Of a stretch of 64,000 nt of DNA, positions 22,517 to 33,949 are shown piece by piece. This DNA is from Hofstenia miamia (taxonomy: Eukaryota; Xenacoelomorpha; Acoela). The notes beneath the pieces are model-generated. The model was not told the DNA's origin. It searched no databases and saw only the letters and a program-made list of their open reading frames with translations. The position numbers were made by a program, and so were the translations under genes. The stretch is from assembly GCA_004352715.1 (NCBI GenBank), contig SCFE01000054.1, forward strand, positions 1,469,674 through 1,533,673. The letters are read 5' to 3'. Position 1 is the first letter of the stretch. Each line of letters starts with the position of its first letter.

Positions 22517-24400
22517 CTAATGCTAGTAGACTTGTACAAAAAACGAGAGCCTATAAGCACAGAATTACAAAAGATTAAGAAAACCATAGCTACATTGGAC
22601 ACTAGAATAATTATTTTAATTGGTGATCTAGTGTGGATAGATAAAATTGAGATATTCACAAAATATTTCAATGTCACCAAGTGAGTACAGGTAATAAGAG
22701 TCAGAGCAAATTTATTGCGCATTATATGTATACAAGATCTACAAACTAACACATGACAAAACAAAATAAACATGAACAAATTACTACAAAATTTATATGT
22801 ACAATATATAATAATATAGTCAATGTTTGAGTGGATGTTTGTGTAGGTGCTCAATGTTGAATGTATGTTTCAAATGCATGAAGTGTATTACCGTCCCCTA
22901 ATGTATACTGTTTTATTAATAATGATAATAGCAGACATTGTAGGTCCAGAACTAATAAAAGATCAAGCACTGTACTGTGCATCCCTACTTTGTGAAAGGG
23001 TAACTCAAATGAAATCTATCAGAGCATCCACTGGAAAATGTGCTAGTGCAATTCTAGCAAAATGCTAGCTACATGGTGTATAAAAATTTTTTTGCTGATT
23101 TTTTTTAGTTTTTCTTTAAGGTTTATATTTATGTCTACATTATCACAGATTTTTTTCTATAAATATAGTTTAAAAAACTGGCGATTTGCTAGCAGAAGCT
23201 AGCTACATATATGCAATCCATTGATACCTTTTTTTTGAAAGAAAACGCTAGCACATTGCTAACTAAAACATAATTCATATAGAAATCTTAATGAAAAAAG
23301 ACTATTGTAAATAAAACAATTTTGGATATGATGCAATCAAGTATTAAGTAACATTTGACTACACAATCCATATTATGGCTTAAAAACAGCATTTTTCTAC
23401 TTAGGTATCATTAGTTGTAATTGTGAATATTATTATTAACATAATAATAATTTATGCCAGAGTGCAGCACTAGCTTTGAACTCTTTGAAACCTACAAAGC
23501 ACCCTTTGACTTTCTGCTTTGTCACAATGCCGTGAAAAAATTATTTTGCAATTTAATCAAAATAGAAATATTTATTATTGCCAGAATGATTACCACATTG
23601 TCAAAGAAAATTTTTGCTTGTATGAAATTAAAAAGTAAATATAAAATCGCATGTTATACTAATGTAATGAAATGTCAATGCTTACAAGTTTGAGTTTGCA
23701 GTTGATATTTCTGGTGGTTGACTTTGCTTATTTATGAGCATGTGTTTGTTTTTGAGTGTGGTGTTATACATCCTGTGCTAAGCAATTGTTTCTGCTACTA
23801 ATAAAAAGTTGTAATACAATATTGAAGATTTGTAGAAGAATGCATCAATTACATAAATTCCTAAACCAGCATTGAAATATATGATTTTTGAGAATTATAA
23901 AGCAAAAATATAATTGAAAAAAACGCTAATGCCGCTAGCACAAAAAACGCGTGCCTAAATGCTAGCTTAGCTAGCATAAATAACTCACTAGTGTATTTTC
24001 CAGAGAGCAGTGCTCAAACACTTAGACAAATGTACTGAGATTCGAGAAGAAGATGCACACACACACAATTGATAGTGACGCAGTGATGACATTGATGATT
24101 GCCTTAAAAGCATTGCGACTTTACATACAATTTTACAATATTTTTACTAGATGCTATATCAGTATATGAACAAGTTGTGTAATAAATGAGAGATGGTTTG
24201 AAATGTCAATGATGAAATGCAAAAAGGAAGAAGTGACACATAGGGAAGCAATTCTGCAAATTTCTGAGAAAGAAAAATACGTCAACGTCCAAAGTTGAGA
24301 TGAAGAATTAGCTGCAGAGGTGATTGAAGATGCTCAAAACCAAGGAAAGCTGTAGAGAGTAATATCAAACATTACCTTGGTTACCCTTATATGCATTATA
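22517..24400 (+). pseudogene. unrecognised coding relic, split by an element
   Basis: Plus-strand pieces of protein-like composition: VDLYKKREPISTELQKIKKT with TLDTRIIILIGDLVWID (22517-22680), IKDQALYCASLLCERVTQMK (about 22955-23015), AVLKHLDKCTEIREEDAH (24007-24060) and NERWFEMSMMKCKKEEVTH (about 24185-24240). The second and third pieces would join if the 0.97-kb element at 23031-24003 were absent. Stops occur between pieces, so this is a pseudogene or transposon remnant. I do not recognise the family; a hAT-like transposase is possible. Confidence 0.35.
23031..24003. mobile_element. non-autonomous element rich in GCTAGC, 0.97 kb
   Basis: The left end is CTGGAAAATGTGCTAGTGCA at 23031. The right end, read in reverse from 24003, is CTGGAAAATACACTAGTGAG, an inverted match of about 15 of 18. 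AGAGCA occurs on both sides (23021-23026 and 24004-24009) as a possible target duplication, four bases removed from the left end. Both termini and the interior carry many GCTAGC palindromes. There is no coding content. It interrupts the relic of 22517-24400. Confidence 0.7.
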
Positions 24401-27400
24401 TTAATAATAATTATAATAAATAAATAAAAAATATTTCTAGTGTAAAAATGATTTCTTTGATTACTTGATTTGGTTTGATGTATTTGTACAAGTTCCAATT
24501 TCAATATTAATTTTTAGAACTAGTATTTGATTGTCCCCTCTACTTAAATTCAGCATTGCATAAAGTAAACTTTTGAAATTTATGGGGGAATTGAATTGTA
24601 ATCAAGATACAGGTAATTATCATGTATTTGTTTAAATATGTAGGGAAATTTGTAATGCATTCCTGCTAGAATCAATTTAGTTTAGCTTCATTTTAGTATT
24701 GTATTCTATCTCTTGTGGTTTTGGGTATATTTCATATTATGGTAATAATTAGATAAGCTCTGACAAAAATTTGGGAATCATGCTGAAATGAGTTGCAAAA
24801 GCTTCTTGATTTAATTACTCTCAATTGTGGGTGCATTGTAAGTTATGTATATGCATACACATAATAGTTAACACTGTGTTGAAATCATGCCTGATGGCTT
24901 GCACAAATGCATGGTCTAGGGATAATAAAACTTTATTGAGCTAGATAAAAAGTGAGACACATAGGGGAGAACTGTTTTTCATAGAAATCACTCAACTCTC
25001 ATGATGGATCATCAGTGTGATGCTGTGTGGAATTGGTGGACTCAATTCGTCTTGTTCCCTAAAAAAACTTAGTTATGTTTAATTACGGATTGTTTGTTTT
25101 GATGGCATCAGAGATCAATTAGGTTTATATATGTACATTTTTAGCAAAAGACCTGTAAATTGTGAAAAAATGCAAATATGCTATTAGAACAAAGTGAAAA
25201 CTTTTATAATATACAGTAAGTATGCAAGGAAAAGCCTTAAAGGAGAAATGTAAGCTATTTCTTTCTCTTCAAATTGAAAGTAGAAATTGCTTGATTGGAG
25301 TTTCCCATGTGACATTTACAGTTTTTGTCACAATTGTGAAGACACTTCATCAACAATTGAGTCCATTAAATGGATTGGGACACCATCTATATTCTGGTGA
25401 CATCATCATTTCCAATTATAGACACAGAAAATTTGGTAATTTATTGAACATTTCAATGCTTTCAGAATAATATTTTTTACTATGCTTGTTAGTTTATGAT
25501 AAAAGACATCAAATATTAAAATGGAGAACAACATGATTAGTTTAATGTAAAAATGCGTAATGATATAATGTGTACATAATTATTGTTTTACAAAAACTCA
25601 ACATATTGAAACTTTATTTGATATTTATGGCGCTTTACATTATCATTCAATAAGTTTCCTCCATGCCTTACTTATGTTTCACCAGTGTTGTCCATGGGAA
25701 TGGTATTTCCCATTTTATAAAAATTCAAACAAAATTATGCTAAAAAATTTCAAAATATAGTTGATAAATGTTTTATGGTGAGTAAACAAGTTGGTGAATT
25801 GTTTTAAATTTGGTCAGAATACTTTTCAATTTACAAAAGTAAATGTCAGGAAAGAATAGAAATACCAGCATTTTCAAAAAGCTAAAATTTAAGAAGGTTT
25901 ACAGGGGTTGGAATCAACCCCCTGTGGTAAATAGGGTTTAGGCAACATGCTTCAGTAGCAAATTTTATAAAGAATGCTTTGAATTTTTTATACTTGATTG
26001 GAGATCTACATTACATGTATTTTAAATTTTAATTGAAACACAAAGAATACAATTTATTTATTTACATTTAAAATTGCATGAAATATCAAATGCAATACGA
26101 CAATTGACTTTAATAGATGACTGAAAATTTATAAATTACAATAATAGTAGTCTTGCATGGCAGACATCCTCAATGTAGCTGATTGTGTGCTATATCCCAA
26201 ATTTTCATTTTGAATCTTAATGGTGTAGTCATTGTTATTTCAATGATAATTCAGGATGTAGCTTACACAAAACTGTAAATAAAGCACCGAAATTGTATGA
26301 GCTAATTTAGCAAAAGTATGTAATTTATCATGAGAGCAGTTATATAATTGTAACACTAGGGCAAAACATGATTATCTCAGTGAAAATTATTGAAGGGGTA
26401 AAGTAAATTAAAAGTCTTTTATAAATTTTTAGGAACTTTGATAAATGTACCTCCCTTTCACTGCTTGATAATGACTTGAAATGTTCTAATAAATTTAGTG
26501 ATATGTAATCAGATGAATTTTATTAATTAGTAAGGACAACAATCAAGAGCCTAATTCAGTTCAATATAATTACATAATTCCTTTTTTGCTTTAAGTCTAT
26601 CAAAGCTTTATACATGTTAGTTCTACATAGACATTATGAAATTTTGATGACTGACATTTTTCAAGTGCAGATGATATATCAAGGATAACTGTTTAATGTG
26701 ATCCCCTGGATTTTTCTAAAAGTAATGCAATACGCTAGATTACAGGGGAATTATCAAAATTTAATCATTAGCACTTTACCAGTTTGTTGTCCAAAAATAT
26801 CTCTTTACATTGGTATGAGATTTGATACATTTGAATTTACAATGGAAATATTATGAATTCTGTACATCCACATCCCATAAATTCCATTTACTATTGTAAC
26901 TAAAGAATTTGGCAATTTTTAGATAAAGATTTGGGTATTAAAATGTTTATTTTTGATTTGTGTGGAATGTCAATTACAGCACCTGGTGTTGCATTTTGAA
27001 TTAGAATAGTATATTCATTGAAATTGTTCCTATGTGTGTAAATTATTTCATACAATTGAAATTTTAAGGCTAAAGCTACATTATTGGTTAGGGTGACAAT
27101 GGCTCACTTTGCAAGTAGAAATTGAGTAGCAGGCATAAATTAATTGCAATTTTTTAATAGCATCACTGGATAGATTTAGAAGCATTAATAAATTCATAAG
27201 TTATTTGTAAAACAGGCAAATTTATCCTGTTGGTGTTATCTATAATTTTGTCTTTTATTTATCAAATGTCTTGTTGCATTTCCTTCTAAAATTACTCTAG
27301 CCGTTTGCCACTAAATATCATTGTCATCTTTAGATAGATTTGAGTATAGGGACTTCATTTCATTAATTGGAAGCTTATAATTGTGAGTACACTTGTTAAT

Positions 27401-27819
27401 GACATTGATATGCAATCAATCCGAAGATGACTGTTGTATCTTAAAATCAATTCTTTCAAAAATTTTAAATAGCTCTGATCCTAAAGTTCCAATTAAACTC
27501 TTCTCACTATAGTTATAAAAACAGATTGAAATAATGACATATTTTTTTTAGGTGGAAAACAATTTGTTGCTGTCAAATTTATATAATTACAAAGAAATAG
27601 TTCAAAATCATTGATACCTCATCTAATACTGAGATACAATCATAATATATATTGTTTTAAAGAGAAATTAAAGTAGAATAGTGTGGTATAATTGGCAGAA
27701 AATGATAAAAAAAATAAAAACAAAAAAGATTTTTAAATGATTTTATTTATTTTTTATAAATTTTATTGCCTATCTATCAATCAACAATTTGTATTGAGTA
27801 CCCTAGTTTGAAAACTTGC
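24401..27819. other. 3.4 kb AT-rich, no gene recognised
   Basis: An 82-codon frame at 25222-25470 has mixed composition (TFTVFVTIVKTLHQQLSPLN) but no motif or splice context. Nothing else exceeds chance. Confidence 0.5.
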
Positions 27820-28080
27820 ATAATCTGGAAAGTTCTTGAAGAAATTTTGAATCTTGGATTTCTTTCAAAGATCTTCGAAGTTTCTTAAAAGAACTTAATA
27901 AGAAATATATTCTTGGATTTCTTGCAAAGATCTTGAAATATTTTAAATAAAAAACTTGATAAGAAATTTATTCTTGGATTTATTTCGAAGTTTTTGAATA
28001 TTTCTGAAGGGGTTTAAGAAAAAATATTTTCTTCGATTTTTTTTCAACAATCTTGAATGTTTCTTAAAAAAATGATTAGA
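27820..28080. repeat. degenerate TTCTTGGATTT repeat array, first block
   Basis: The motif ATTCTTGGATTTCTT...AAAGATCTT recurs about every 80-90 bases (near 27850, 27911, 27972), with drift. It is related in word content to the array at 30840-31195. Confidence 0.6.
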
Positions 28081-29220
28081 AAAATAACAAATTATTAGAT
28101 AAATGAAATTTCTACAGCATATATAAAAATATAATATGTATTGAAACTTACAAGTACTGCTTAATAATTCGTACATACACAAGTATTGCAATACTTGTAA
28201 GGTCATTAATAGTTTCTTGTAAGCTTTAAGATTCTTTTAAGCATTACAAAACATTCACGATGTACTTATTGAATGGTTTTGAAACTCATCTAAATTGAAC
28301 AAAGAATAAATAATATGCTAATAAATATTATAGTTTATTTATATCAGAATAGTTTTGAGAAAAGGGCAATAAAGAGGGTCATGATCACGACGTCGAGAAC
28401 CTCCTCTGGATCTGGCTCAAATTTACATGTGTTTATTTAAAATGAAATCAAAAGTGGTATGCATTAGAATTTTTATAGAATCCAAGAGAGAACAGTGGAA
28501 TTGAAGATATTCTGTTGAGCTCAAAATCATTTCCCAATTTCGTAAATTCAAATTGCATTGAAATGTTCGTGTAGATCAAAATTTCGTAGTTATGAAGTTT
28601 TGCATTATTGAAAAGTGAATAAAGGCTGGAAATATATAATTTCGAAGATTGATGGTGGATAATGAAAACTTTCAGCAGTTCAGAATTGGTCACAGTTAAT
28701 TTCCTTGCAAATACATAAAGCCATTTGGAATGTGAGGTGGAAAGTTCTAAATTTGCGAAGTGCGAATTTATTTAGAAGATCTAACATCGACTATCAAAGT
28801 TCAAATGTAAGTTGTTAGAGCTTTGTTATGCGTCACATTTATTATTTACTATAATTAACTAATCATTTACTGAACTGAAACTCATATGAATATTATTCTT
28901 GAAAATTTAGTTTTTAAATAAAATAAAATTCGCCTTTATTAATGCAGCCCAAACGGCAAAAAAATAGTTTTTTAGCCGTACTCGAAATGTTTTATTCGTA
29001 GAAAAATGTTATTTTTTATTGCGGCTGTAAAATAACTAAAGAATTTGCTATAAAATTTCCAACAAAATTCAAGTTTATTAGTTGATAATTTTTTCAACAT
29101 TATATTTAAAATTTATTTTAAAAAAAAATCGTATTTAAAGCAATGGAAATAAACGTACCCGCACATCACTAACTGCCATTCTAAATACAGGTATCAGGTG
29201 GGTACAAATATCAACTTAAA
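28081..29220. other. AT-rich stretch, no gene recognised
   Basis: Minus-strand frames at 28206-27943 and 28693-28448 are AT-driven. Near 29155-29172 the words GTACCCGCACATCACTA resemble the inverted end of the hAT-type element at 50409-50739, so a fragment of a related element may end here. Confidence 0.4.
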
Positions 29221-29235
29221 TAAATAAATAAATAA

Positions 29236-29276
<41 letters not shown>
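29221..29276. repeat. (TAAA)n followed by (TA)n
   Basis: About five TAAA units run into a TA tract that ends at the left edge of the element at 29277. Confidence 0.95.
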
Positions 29277-29282
<6 letters not shown>

Positions 29283-30207
29283 ATGGAAGTGGAGCAGATT
29301 TTTGTGAACTGCTCAGTCCCGCCCCACAGAATTTGTGCCCTGCCCCATTTCCACGTGTTGACATCTGCCTCATCTTGCCCCACGTTTTATATNNNNNNNN
29401 NNNNNNNNNNNNNNNNNNNNNNNNNNNNNNNNNNNNNNNNNNNNNNNNNNNNNNNNNNNNNNNNNNNNNNNNNNNNNNNNNNNNNNNNNNNNNNNNNNNN
29501 NNNNNNNNNNNNNNNNNNNNNNNNNNNNNNNNNNNNNNNNNNNNNNNNNNNNNNNNNNNNNNNNNNNNNNNNNNNNNNNNNNNNNNNNNNNNNNNNNNNN
29601 NNNNNNNNNNNNNNNNNNNNNNNNNNNNNNNNNNNNNNNNNNNNNNNNNNNNNNNNNNNNNNNNNNNNNNNNNNNNNNNNNNNNNNNNNNNNNNNNNNNN
29701 NNNNNNNNNNNNNNNNNNNNNNNNNNNNNNNNNNNNNNNNNNNNNNNNNNNNNNNNNNNNNNNNNNNNNNNNNNNNNNNNNNNNNNNNNNNNNNNNNNNN
29801 NNNNNNNNNNNNNNNNNNNNNNNNNNNNNNNNNNNNNNNNNNNNNNNNNNNNNNNNNNNNNNNNNNNNNNNNNNNNNNNNNNNNNNNNNNNNNNNNNNNN
29901 NNNNNNNNNNNNNNNNNNNNNNNNNNNNNNNNNNNNNNNNNNNNNNNNNNNNNNNNNNNNNNNNNNNNNNNNNNNNNNNNNNNNNNNNNNNNNNNNNNNN
30001 NNNNNNNNNNNNNTGTTTTCAAAATGCGACTAGATTTCCAAGAAATAAAAATTTTTTATGCAAGGAACTTTGATGTAAGAAAATACTTTTACGATCTCTA
30101 AAATTTCCAATCTCTTACTTCAAACTTTCTTAAATGAAAAGTGTTTTCGTCCTACTTTTGCCCCATGGGTACCCATTATAGTAAAATCTTGACTCACTCC
30201 CACTTGT

Positions 30208-30208
<1 letters not shown>
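29277..30208. mobile_element. probable hAT-type element, mostly hidden by an N gap
   Basis: The left edge is CAGAGATGGAAGTGGAGCAG, like hAT ends (CAGAGATGG). The right edge, read in reverse from about 30208, is CTCACAAGTGGGAGTGAGTC, partly matching it. Both sides carry CCCCA/TGGGG words (TGCCCCATTTCC left; TTGCCCCATGGG right). Both edges abut (TA)n, as if the element had inserted into a TA microsatellite; an 8-base TATATATA duplication would then be invisible. About two thirds is N, so coding content is unknown. Confidence 0.5.
29393..30013. other. assembly gap, 621 N
   Basis: Run of N. The long open frames that appear to cross it are artefacts. Confidence 1.

Positions 30209-30210
<2 letters not shown>

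Positions 30211-30241
<31 letters not shown>
30211..30241. repeat. (TA)n microsatellite
   Basis: About 15 TA units directly right of the presumed hAT-type element. Confidence 0.9.
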
Positions 30242-30242
<1 letters not shown>

Positions 30243-30838
30243 CTAAAATTGAGTCTCAAAATTGCATTCAATAAGAAATATAAAACTGAATAAAAACTGA
30301 AGGTGAAACAAATTATTTATTTTGTTTTCAGATAAATTTCCTGATTATTGTGTAAAGAAATTGTAAATCCGTAGAACGATCTCGTGAAAACTCACCACGA
30401 CAATATGTTCTTGATCTTGATGGCTCGGGCATTCTCATTTTTAACTATTCCAAAATTAAAGTAAAACTCTTAGATCTTTTATTTCAAAGAGAAATTATGA
30501 AAATTCTTTTATAATTAATCAAATTTTGAATGAATGAAATACCCTTCTTTTTATACATATATAATTTTCTTATTTAACAGCGATTTTGCAAGATGTGGAG
30601 AAATTCTGCAAATATGGACGGAAGCTACGTTGTGGAAAATCAGACTCAAACAATTGAAATATATGAAATATGAATATATGACCTTAAAAGAGTCGATGTT
30701 TAAAATCTTATTAACATTTATATATACTTGTGTTTTCTATGTGACAACAAATAACTTTAAATAAAATCATGATTATGTTACGCATTTGTTCTGTACATTG
30801 CTTCCAAATTCCATTTTAGATTTTTAGCAACTTCTTAA
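30242..30838. other. AT-rich stretch, no gene recognised
   Basis: A less AT-rich patch at about 30370-30430 has no supported frame. The frame 30534-30764 is AT-driven. Confidence 0.45.
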
Positions 30839-30839
30839 A

Positions 30840-31195
30840 ATTTCTTGCATTTTTATTACAGGACGATGGAATTTCTTGGAAATTTCTTGCCAAATTTCAA
30901 GTTTACTCAACTTTCAAGAACATTTGAGGATTTTTATACTTCTTAGATTTTCTTGGAAATTTCCTTCAAGATGCTTAGAAAATCCTAAAAATTTCTTGCG
31001 AATTTCTTGCAAGTTTTTTCCAAGAATATCTAAGAAACTTCCAAGATCTTTTCAAGATTTTTCCTGATTTTTGAGTTTCTTGAAAATTTATTTCAAGATT
31101 CTTGGAATTTCTTGGAAATTTCTTGCCAAGTTCTTGCAAGTTTTTTCCAAGAATATCTAAGAAACTTCCAAGAACTTTTCAAGATTTTCCACTTT
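30840..31195. repeat. TTCTTGGAAATTTCTTG / CCAAGAA array
   Basis: Units built from TTCTTGG, GGAAATTTC and the complement CCAAGAA alternate through the block. A ~55-base segment beginning TTCTTGCAAGTTTTTTCCAA occurs near 31006 and again near 31134, a period of about 128. Sense and antisense words alternate, so either strand could form many hairpins. The plus-strand frame 30876-31067 is repeat-derived. Confidence 0.75.
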
Positions 31196-31699
31196 TGATT
31201 AACTTGTGTAGTAGTTATTTATGTAATTATTACCTGTTGGCAAGATGTGCTTGAGAAATTATAGAAGACAAATACACTAAGCTAATTAATAGCAATGTTG
31301 TGGCAAAAGAGCAGATGAATAAAATATTAACAAATCATAATTGCAAAGAACAGGTACATGCTGTTTTGTTTGTATATTTCAATATAAATATTATTTAACA
31401 GATTAGTTTATGATGATTTTATTACTTTGGATTTAGTTTGTAGTATTCAGGTTTGATGGGTTATGCAAATGAAAGCTAAATATCAAAGCACATGAATAGT
31501 ATTCAAGACCCCCAGAATCATTTATTCTGGCAAGGCTGCAACTTTCCATACAATCCTTTGTTCATGCAGATGTCCTTTTTATGAAAGTGTGCTTATAGGC
31601 TAAGACTATGAATAGGAGTTTTCTTAATTTAGCTTTCCTATCAATTCATTCACACTTATAGTAAATGCACTCAAACAGCTGCATAGCTGTTTATATATA
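31196..31699. other. AT-rich stretch, no gene recognised
   Basis: No supported feature lies between the repeat array and the left end of the Tc1/mariner element. Confidence 0.5.
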
Positions 31700-33063
31700 G
31701 AGGGTGACACAGCTAAAAGTTAAGATTTGAATATTTAATAACATTTTATTGAGTAGGGTAGCATTAAAACTTTTGATTTAATTATGTATATGAGTTATTG
31801 GCAATTAACTTTCAACCAATTGAATGTGACCTTCATAATTCTTATAAGAGCAGTACTCATTTAGTTTGGTACACACTAATTGCCTTTTTTCTTTTTAGAA
31901 TGTCTTACTCTGTTGAACAAAGGGCCAAATGCGCTGCTTGGCTAGAATGCATGGAAAGTGTAACTGCAGTACAACGTAAATTCCGAAGTGTTTATGGCAA
32001 ACATGCTGAAACTCCCAGTGCAGCAACCATCAAGAAATGGCACCAGAAATTAATGAACACAGGAAATGTGCTGGACTCCACCAGGCAGAGGGTTTCAACA
32101 GCAACGTCAAGTGAAATGAAGAAAAACGTTCAGCAGCATTTTGCTGAGTTTCCTCACTCCTCTACTCGACGAGCTGCGTTATCATTGCACATCAGTCGTG
32201 AATCTGTTCGTAGATGCTTAAAGACAGATAAGTGGCATCCGTATAAAATCCACATACTGCAAGCCTTAAGTGAGGAAGACTATGCCAATCGTCTGGCATT
32301 TGCCCGTGACGAGTTGATGAGGCTTCAGGACCCAGTCCATGGTAAAAATCTGGTGTTCTCTGATGAAGCACATTTTCATCTCGATGGCATTGTTAATCGG
32401 CACAATCATAGGTACTGGGCACAAACTAACCCTCTGTGGACAGCAACGAAGCAACTGCATTCACCAAGAATAACAGTTTGGGCAGCAATTTCCTCCAAAG
32501 CCCTCTATGGTCCATTCTTTATCGAAACAAATATCAGCAGTGAGACTTACCTTCAGCTTCTACGGGACCAGTTTTTCCCTTCCCTCACGCGCAATGAAAA
32601 GAGGTCGATGATATTTATGCAAGACGGTGCACCTCCACATTGGGGGCTAAAGGTGAGAGCTTGGCTAAATGCAAATTTTTCACAACGTTGGATGGGGCTT
32701 GGATCACCAAACATGCCGTGGCCACCTCGTTCCCTGGACATCACGCCTTGTGATTTCTACCTGTGGGGATATATCAAGTGTCGTGTATTCTACACCATCT
32801 GGAACGATCACGGAGTTGAAGAACAAAATTATTGATGCATTTCAATTAGTGACGCCTGACACGTTAAATGCAGTTTTTGACAATTATAAAGAACGACTTC
32901 TTCACCTTGTACAAGTTGAGGGAAAACATATTGAAGCATATAATTTGTGATTTCCTTAATGCCCTTTGTTGTTCTGTACAATAAAATATTGATTCTGGAC
33001 TTTTTTTACATTGATTGCATTTGTCTTACATTTTAAATTTTAACCTTTAGCTGTGTCACCCTG
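31700..33063 (+). mobile_element. nearly complete Tc1/mariner-superfamily transposon
   Basis: Inverted ends: the left begins at 31700 with GAGGGTGACACAGCTAAAAG and the right, read in reverse from 33063, is CAGGGTGACACAGCTAAAGG. Similarity continues through GTTAAGATTT / GTTAAAATTT. TA dinucleotides flank both ends (31698-31699 and 33064-33065), the target of this superfamily, although the right flank is a TA tract. The 1364-bp element carries a single transposase gene with one apparent frameshift, so it is young compared with the other relics in the window. Confidence 0.9.
31900..32950 (+). pseudogene. Tc1/mariner (DD41D-like) transposase, one frameshift
   Basis: ATG at 31900 (MSYSVEQRAKCAAWLECMES) starts a helix-turn-helix domain (DUF4817-like; roughly residues 1-60), followed by a second DNA-binding part and a DDE_3 catalytic core. 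The catalytic blocks are visible: VFSDEAHFHLDG, FMQDGAPPHW and LDITPCDFYLWGYIK. There are 42 residues between the second and third Asp, one more than in the DD41D group. The frame closes early at 32835. One base shift near 32796-32800 restores the family's C-terminus (TPSGTITELKNKIIDAFQLV ... HIEAYNL) ending at 32950, giving a protein of about 350 residues. An upstream in-frame ATG at 31798 exists, but family resemblance starts at 31900. CTTTTTTCTTTTTAG just before the ATG looks like a splice acceptor. Confidence 0.88.
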
Positions 33064-33086
33064 TATATATATATATATATATATAT
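33064..33086. repeat. (TA)n microsatellite
   Basis: About 11 TA units adjoining the transposon's right end. Confidence 0.9.
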
Positions 33087-33415
33087 TAGAGTAATCGATT
33101 AATAAAAAGATAAAGTATACATTTGAATAATAACATCTCTACATGGCTAGTTTATGTTCACTTTGCCATGGCATTGTCTACACAAAATTTCTGCATAATT
33201 AGACAGTTCTTAGGGGTAATTTTATTTTTCCTATATATTTATAGCTGAAATCTGCTGAAGTTTGTCTTAAATTAAAATAACTTAACAGATCGTAATCATT
33301 AGAATAATATGAAAGGAGGAGTTCTTTATTCTAGTATTGAAGATTGTTAAAATTTTGTTCAAATGGACAGTGGTGCAAGAAGTTTTATTCTTTAATAAGA
33401 TTCCTGAAGGGGGAG
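33087..33415. other. no gene recognised; possible polypurine tract at end
   Basis: Ends with CCTGAAGGGGGAG (about 33402-33415), which looks like a retroelement polypurine tract before a terminal repeat. Confidence 0.35.
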
Positions 33416-33865
33416 TGTGACATAATCTATCAAACTATCATGATTGGTCAAGATGAGAGAAAAGGATGAAGGAAACAAAGACTAAAATTATTAATATTGA
33501 TTATAATGATTAAAATGTAAATCATGATAGGATTGATTATTTTCACTTTGTAAATGTTTTGTGCAATTATATCTAAAATTATACTCGACAGTATTTGACA
33601 AAACAAAAGATGGTCAAACAGCGTAGTCAAATTAACGCTGACGTTGCGTAATATTAGCAGAAATATTAAGCGAGGGAAAAACTGTCAACAAGAAAGATTA
33701 ACAGGTACTAGTCGAGTATTTAGTTGTTTATCACTAAGTGCTATAAATATACAGAACGTGATGTAAATAATGATGAGCAAATCTACTTTGGATTTATTTT
33801 CTCTTGTCAGGTTATTTTATATATTCTGATGGAAAGCTAAACATCTACGAGCTAGGGTAATTGTA
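33416..33865 (+). mobile_element. possible retrotransposon LTR (solo or relic)
   Basis: Directly after a purine run comes TGTGACATAATC, a typical LTR beginning. Within 330 bases there is a TATA-box-like GCTATAAATATA (about 33738). After about 450 bases comes TGGTGGTTCCCACATCCGG, which could be a primer-binding site but matches no tRNA end that I can name. The right boundary is not a clean CA, and no second copy was found in the window, so this is tentative. Confidence 0.3.
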
Positions 33866-33949
33866 TGGTGGTTCCCACATCCGGTTAAAGGTATGCTGGA
33901 GCAGCCTCCTAATAGCTATTCCACAGCGGGGAGGGCGACAGCTGTAGTT

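Noticed and set aside
22462-22854. 130-codon minus-strand open frame
   Set aside because: Antisense to the mariner terminal region and to the coding relic at 22517; no motif of its own.
29283-30101. 272-codon open frame on the plus strand and similar frames across 29393-30013
   Set aside because: Nearly all codons are N; the frame exists only because a gap contains no stops.
30840-31195. Heat-shock element cluster
   Set aside because: GAAnnTTC pairs are frequent but come from the GGAAATTTC repeat word, and the third unit is not at regular five-base spacing. No gene start lies next to it.
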